Under the pieces are notes generated by a model. It had not been told where the DNA came from, did no database searches, and saw only the letters and a program-made list of their open reading frames with translations. Positions 60,853-64,000 of a DNA stretch of 64,000 bases are shown piece by piece. Origin of the DNA: UBA6522 sp965237785 (GTDB lineage: Bacteria > Pseudomonadota > Gammaproteobacteria > Steroidobacterales > Rariloculaceae); contig OZ250159.1 in the NCBI GenBank assembly GCA_965237785.1, forward strand, positions 1,240,001-1,304,000, read 5' to 3'. Each line of letters begins with the position of its first letter. Position 1 is the stretch's first letter. The position numbers and the translations under genes were made by a program.

Positions 60853-61572
60853 TCATCGAGCGTACCGGGATTGAGTGATTTGCGCGAGAATGGCGACCGC
60901 AATCTCAGCCGGGGAACGCCCGCCCAAGGGCAAACCGATCGGGCCGTGGATGCGTGCCAATGTGCCGGCATCGAACCCGCAAGCCTCCAGCCGCTGCAAG
61001 CGTTTGACGTGGTTCTTCCTGCTCCCCAGGGCTCCGATGTAAAATGCCTCCGACGCCAACGCAGTCTGCAACGCCGGATCGTCAATCTTGGCGTCGTGTG
61101 TCAACGTGACTACCGCAGAGCGGCCGTCCAGGTCCAACTTGGAAAGCGCCTCGTGCGGCCATTCATGGATGATTTCCACGCGAGGAAACCGTTCCTCTGT
61201 CGCGAACGCTTCCCTCGGGTCCAGCAAAACCACTCGATAGCCGGCCAACTGGGCCATTGGGATCAGGTTCTGCGCGATATGCACAGCACCGACTACGAAC
61301 AATCGCGGCGGCGGTGCGATCGTTTCCACCAGGTAGCGCTTGCCGTGAATTTCGATGCCGCGTGCCCCGTCCCGGGCCAGCGCGTCCCGAGCGAACTGGA
61401 GCAAATCGGCCGGCATTGTGTGCTTCCCATTGCCGCTGTCATTCGCCCCGAAGGTGCGTACGCCGCCATGGTCCACCAGGAATTGCGGTCCCCGTCCCAA
61501 TTGGCGTACCAGCACGACCGGCTGCGATCGGGAATAGGCTGTGCTTACGGCCTGTAGAAGCTCGCGATTCAC
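60853..61572 (-). CDS. XdhC-type molybdoenzyme maturation factor, Rossmann domain
   Basis: Protein of 239 residues equal to the C-terminal domain of XdhC: RLFVVGAVHIAQNLIPMAQLAGY (nucleotide-binding fold), VVLLDPREAFATEERFP, VTLTHDAKIDDPALQTALASEAFYIGALGSRKNHVKRLQRL and the tail IHGPIGLPLGGRSPAEIAVAILAQI. XdhC proteins insert a sulfurated molybdenum cofactor into xanthine dehydrogenase-type enzymes. The start is GTG at 61572, sharing bases with the stop of the next upstream gene (GTGA). No molybdenum hydroxylase of that family is in the window; the SoxC-like enzyme uses another cofactor form. Confidence 0.88.
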   Translation of the reverse strand: MNRELLQAVSTAYSRSQPVVLVRQLGRGPQFLVDHGGVRTFGANDSGNGKHTMPADLLQFARDALARDGARGIEIHGKRYLVETIAPPPRLFVVGAVHIAQNLIPMAQLAGYRVVLLDPREAFATEERFPRVEIIHEWPHEALSKLDLDGRSAVVTLTHDAKIDDPALQTALASEAFYIGALGSRKNHVKRLQRLEACGFDAGTLARIHGPIGLPLGGRSPAEIAVAILAQITQSRYAR

Positions 61573-61916
61573 TCCACGGGTACCACCAGGACTTCGATCC
61601 GGCCACCGCACGCCAGGCCGACCTTCCAGGCTTCGTCGTCGGTGACTCCGAAACTCAGCAGTTGCTGCGCGCCGTCGGCAATGACCTGCAATCCGGCCCG
61701 GATCACCGCGCCTTCGACGCAGCCACCGGATACGGATCCCTCGAAAGAGCCGTCGTCGGCGATCACCAGGTGACTACCGGCCGGACGTGGCGAGGATCCC
61801 CAGGTACTGACCACCGTGGCCAGGGCAACACCCCTCCCCGCCTTGCTCCACTCAAGCGCCGTATGCAACACGTCAGCGGGACCGGCCGTAGAATCAGCCG
61901 AGGTATACGAGATCAT
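61569..61916 (-). CDS. XdhC/CoxI N-terminal domain protein
   Basis: Protein of 115 residues with the XdhC/CoxI domain: ALATVVSTWGSSPRPAGSHLVI, SVSGGCVEGAVI, and LACGGRIEVLVVP near the end. The SGGC Cys is the sulfur-handling residue of the family. In most bacteria this domain is fused to the Rossmann domain; here each is a separate gene with overlapping GTGA. First in the order; the small hypothetical gene lies 3 bases upstream. Confidence 0.88.
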   Translation of the reverse strand: MISYTSADSTAGPADVLHTALEWSKAGRGVALATVVSTWGSSPRPAGSHLVIADDGSFEGSVSGGCVEGAVIRAGLQVIADGAQQLLSFGVTDDEAWKVGLACGGRIEVLVVPVE

Positions 61917-61919
61917 GAG

Positions 61920-62207
61920 CTATTGCCTGCGTGTTCGCGATCCGGCGTTACCGTTGCCGCGCGATCCTTCCAGCGCTTCACGGGCCACTGACTTGGACCA
62001 ACGCACGAAATGCCACAACTGATCGATTAGCCGGGGTGAATTCGCCTGCTCGAATCGCTGATCCCGGATCAACTCCAGAGCCGTCCGGCATCGCGCCAAC
62101 TCAGCTTGAAGCCGTTCGTTTGCACGCACCAGCCCGGCGGATGCATCGTTGTCGTCTTCGGTCACCGCCACGTCGGTTCGGCCCGGCGGCGCCACATCGT
62201 TGCTCAT
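61920..62207 (-). CDS. small hypothetical protein, coiled-coil-like
   Basis: Ninety-five residues, no recognisable family. N-terminal third acidic and disordered-looking, then VRANERLQAELARCRTALELIRDQRFEQANSPRLI, a likely helix, and a basic C-terminus (SRGNGNAGSRTRRQ). It ends 3 bases before the XdhC-domain gene start, so co-transcription is likely. The other possible frames over this stretch have less family-like sequence. Confidence 0.45.
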   Translation of the reverse strand: MSNDVAPPGRTDVAVTEDDNDASAGLVRANERLQAELARCRTALELIRDQRFEQANSPRLIDQLWHFVRWSKSVAREALEGSRGNGNAGSRTRRQ

Positions 62208-62314
62208 GCGCTAATCCAGAGGAATACAGGGCAATATATTCCGCCATTTTATACAAGGAACCGAACGTATGGGCAGGAATCACGTTGCCAGCGCTCAGAG
62301 CAAACTCGATCGTA

Positions 62315-62515
62315 CTAGCGGCGAAACAGCCAGAGCAGCAACGAAAGTATGGCGCTCACCAGGATCATGGTGGTGATGGGCACGTAGAGCTTGAACGACG
62401 GCCGGTCGATGATGATGTCGCCAGGCAGCCGGCCCAGGGGCAATTTGCCGAGCCAGGGCCACGCCAGCCCGATGACGAGCAACGTCAGACCGAGAACGAC
62501 GAGCGTGCGTTGCAT
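62315..62515 (-). CDS. DUF2905 small membrane protein
   Basis: Sixty-six residues from the ATG at 62515: hydrophobic TLVVLGLTLLVIGLAW, the family core PWLGKLPLGRLPGDIIIDRPSFKLYVPITTMI, then a second hydrophobic segment ending in LLLWLFRR. The GRLPGDI signature is characteristic of DUF2905, small two-segment inner-membrane proteins of unknown function. A start 17 codons farther upstream would add a Pro-rich stretch of no family likeness. Confidence 0.85.
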   Translation of the reverse strand: MQRTLVVLGLTLLVIGLAWPWLGKLPLGRLPGDIIIDRPSFKLYVPITTMILVSAILSLLLWLFRR

Positions 62516-62594
62516 TCGAGCAGGAGAAAGTCTCGGGTCGGGTGCGCCCGGGGGCACCCGGTCCAACCGCGCGCCGCCGTCCCGTCCCGTGGCT

Positions 62595-63182
62595 TTACTC
62601 GGCGATTCGCGCTTCCACGGTAATCAATAGCTTGATTTCCGGGAAGAAACCGTTCTGCAAATCATAGTCCACGCCGAATTCCCCACGATCGAAGGTCGCC
62701 GATGCATCGGCGCCACACACTTCCATTTTGGTCATGAAATGGGGTTGGCATTTAAACCGGTTGATCTGCAGGTTCACTAGCTGGCTGACACCGTGAAGCG
62801 TCAGGGTCCCTTCCACACCGGTCGGCGCGCCATCCTGGAAATTCACCAGCGTTCCGGTGTACATGGCGGTGGGAAACTGATCGACGTGCAGGATGTCGTT
62901 TACCGTCCGCTCGTTCATGCCGTCATGACCAAAGTCGATGGATCCCATTTCCATCGCGACTTCGATGGTGCCGGTTTCGGCTTCCCGATCCATGACCACC
63001 GTGCCTGAATTCTGGTTGATCTTGCCTCGCCAAACGGAAAGGCCGCCCCAGTGATCGGCCTCGAACGCCGGATACGTGTGGCTTGGGTCGATGTTATAGG
63101 TGACCGGTTCGGCGTTGGCCAGCGTACCGGCCGCGACGCCGGCAAGGACCGAACCACTGATGCAAAGATGTCTGATAGTCAT
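62595..63182 (-). CDS. YceI family periplasmic lipid-binding protein
   Basis: Exported protein of 195 residues; signal peptide cleaved near TLANAEP. Then the YceI lipocalin-like barrel: YNIDPSHTYPAFEADHWGGLSVWRGKINQNSGTVVMDRE, TGTIEVAMEMGSIDFGHDGMNE, LHVDQFPTAMYTGT, GTLTLHGVSQLVNLQINRF and FGVDYDLQ. Family members bind isoprenoids such as polyprenyl quinones. Two Cys (RFKCQPHF and MEVCGADA) may form a disulphide. It follows the DUF2905 gene region on the same strand and stands alone; the gap of ~150 bases to 63331 shows nothing. Confidence 0.93.
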   Translation of the reverse strand: MTIRHLCISGSVLAGVAAGTLANAEPVTYNIDPSHTYPAFEADHWGGLSVWRGKINQNSGTVVMDREAETGTIEVAMEMGSIDFGHDGMNERTVNDILHVDQFPTAMYTGTLVNFQDGAPTGVEGTLTLHGVSQLVNLQINRFKCQPHFMTKMEVCGADASATFDRGEFGVDYDLQNGFFPEIKLLITVEARIAE

Positions 63183-63330
63183 TTACCTTAAACTCCCTAG
63201 ATTGAACTCTGACTGATCGATGGCTGCCGATCCCGCTCCTCGGGCTGCGCCCGTGAAGCCCGCAAAGTGTAACCGCTAGCCGGGACATTGCACTAGCCCG
63301 CTTGCCGGCGGTCGTCCGGCAATCCAGCGC

Positions 63331-63567
63331 TTAGTGCGGCAATTCCTCCACCACGTAGGCGCTGACATCGTGAATTTCGTCTTCAGTGAACGCGGCGCCG
63401 AACGGGGGCATGATGTTCAGGCCAGCGCTCACCTGCTGCATGACCGTGGCCAGATCGGTGGATACGTTTAGCGGGACACCACCGCCGTGACCGCCCTCAC
63501 CCTGCGCTCCGTGACAGAAGGCGCAGGTGCCGTCGTAAAGAACCTGCCCGTTCTCCAGGTCGGCCAC
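63331..63567 (-). CDS. cytochrome c domain, split from the quinoprotein
   Basis: Seventy-eight residues beginning at a GTG: DLENGQVLYDGTCAFCHGAQGEGGHGGG, then NIMPPFGAAFTEDEIHDVSAYVVEELP. One haem site CAFCH (15-19) and axial Met in NIMPPFG; a c-domain like those at the C-terminus of quinohaemoproteins. It is in the same frame as the PQQ-type gene at 63616, separated by one UAG (63616-63618). So it may be expressed as a separate protein from the GTG, or be the C-terminal domain of a fusion now cut by a nonsense change. No signal peptide of its own, so as a separate product it would not reach the periplasm. Confidence 0.75.
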   Translation of the reverse strand: MADLENGQVLYDGTCAFCHGAQGEGGHGGGVPLNVSTDLATVMQQVSAGLNIMPPFGAAFTEDEIHDVSAYVVEELPH

Positions 63568-63615
63568 GCGATCGGTCAGTGCGGGAGCTTCAGCCAGCGA
63601 GGTGTCCGGGGAAAC

Positions 63616-64000
63616 CTAATCCAGCGTGCCGTCGAGCGAGAATAGCCAAACACTGTCGCCCCGCTGGGAACCGGCGAAGATGTTGCCGGCGGAATAGGCA
63701 ACGATGTGCTGGCGGCCGTTGTACTCGAAAGCGCTGACGGGCGAATTCATTCCGACACCGGTCTGAAATTCCCAAAGCAAGCGGCCGTCGCGAGAGTCGA
63801 GCGCCGTCAGCCGGCCATCGTTGCGACCGAGAAATATCAGCCCGCCCGCGGTGGCCAACACGCCGCTGTAGCAGCGGTCGGTCAGCCGTTGCCGCCAAAC
63901 GATCTTGTTGGTGCGCATGTCCATGGCTGCGAATACTCCGGAGATATGCGCCGGGATGGCGTGGAACACTCCGCCCAGGAAACGCTCGCCCTGGACGGGA
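63616..64000 (-). CDS. PQQ-dependent dehydrogenase, C-terminal part (cut by window edge)
   Basis: Only about 128 codons visible (runs off at 64000). The sequence AHISGVFAAMDMRTNKIVWRQRL, TAGGLIFLGRNDGRLTALDSRDGRLLWEFQTGVGMNSPVSAFEYNGRQHIVAYSAG is the last blades of a PQQ alcohol/aldehyde dehydrogenase propeller. It ends at UAG 63616-63618 right after SLDGTLD. In quinohaemoproteins the chain continues into a cytochrome c domain here, and that domain follows in the same frame (63331-63567). A periplasmic alcohol or sugar dehydrogenase. The catalytic and PQQ-binding N-terminal part is beyond the window. Confidence 0.85.
   Translation of the reverse strand, partial: PVQGERFLGGVFHAIPAHISGVFAAMDMRTNKIVWRQRLTDRCYSGVLATAGGLIFLGRNDGRLTALDSRDGRLLWEFQTGVGMNSPVSAFEYNGRQHIVAYSAGNIFAGSQRGDSVWLFSLDGTLD

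Overview
The window is GC-rich DNA from a bacterium, most likely an uncultured marine or host-associated gammaproteobacterium. The evidence is the pgsA-uvrC pair, a fused aspartokinase-homoserine dehydrogenase beside thrC, and the AcnA, FumC, PurB and MnmA types, all arranged as in that class. I saw no rRNA, tRNA, CRISPR array, IS element or integrase. Taxonomy is inference from gene content only.

The left part (1-26 kb) is accessory. It opens with a cyclic-amidohydrolase and a luciferase-like (LLM) flavin/F420 oxidoreductase, followed by a GntR/FCD regulator. Next comes a compact group for coenzyme F420-linked metabolism: an F420-dependent glucose-6-phosphate dehydrogenase (fgd type), cofD (F420 biosynthesis) and 6-phosphogluconolactonase. 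The next enzyme of the path, 6-phosphogluconate dehydrogenase, lies 5 kb away on the other strand, and rpe sits at 48 kb. Together these read as an F420-reducing oxidative pentose phosphate branch, unusual for a gammaproteobacterium. The rest of this part holds a TonB-dependent receptor, a SoxCD-like sulfur dehydrogenase pair, and many small exported proteins of the DUF6152 type. GTATAC-centred boxes recur in its intergenic regions and may be operators of the GntR regulator or a relative.

The middle (26-48.7 kb) is mostly housekeeping: pgsA, uvrC, class II DAHP synthase, an NfeD/slipin pair, mazG, a Nudix hydrolase, fumC, purB, mnmA, acnA, tatD, thrC, aspartokinase/homoserine dehydrogenase and rpe. 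Inside it lies a carboxymuconolactone decarboxylase/AhpD-like gene (32570-33157, minus). It has an in-frame UGA exactly where the second cysteine of a CxxC motif is expected, with a hairpin right after it: a candidate selenocysteine codon.

The right part (48.7-64 kb) is accessory again: a P450 remnant, an MFS exporter, a DUF5916 outer-membrane protein with an amidohydrolase, an orphan FtsX-like ABC permease, a di-haem cytochrome c, XdhC-type factors, YceI, and a quinoprotein running off the end.

Two themes stand out. First, a two-gene module (small DUF6152 protein, then a lipoprotein built of seven FG-GAP repeats, predicted to be a seven-bladed propeller) occurs three times. Two of the copies share a divergent cytochrome c, which in one is reduced to its last 27 codons. 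Second, decay is common: frameshifts, internal deletions, in-frame stops and 3' stumps affect at least seven genes, so the accessory parts look like a genome in flux, or an assembly with base errors.
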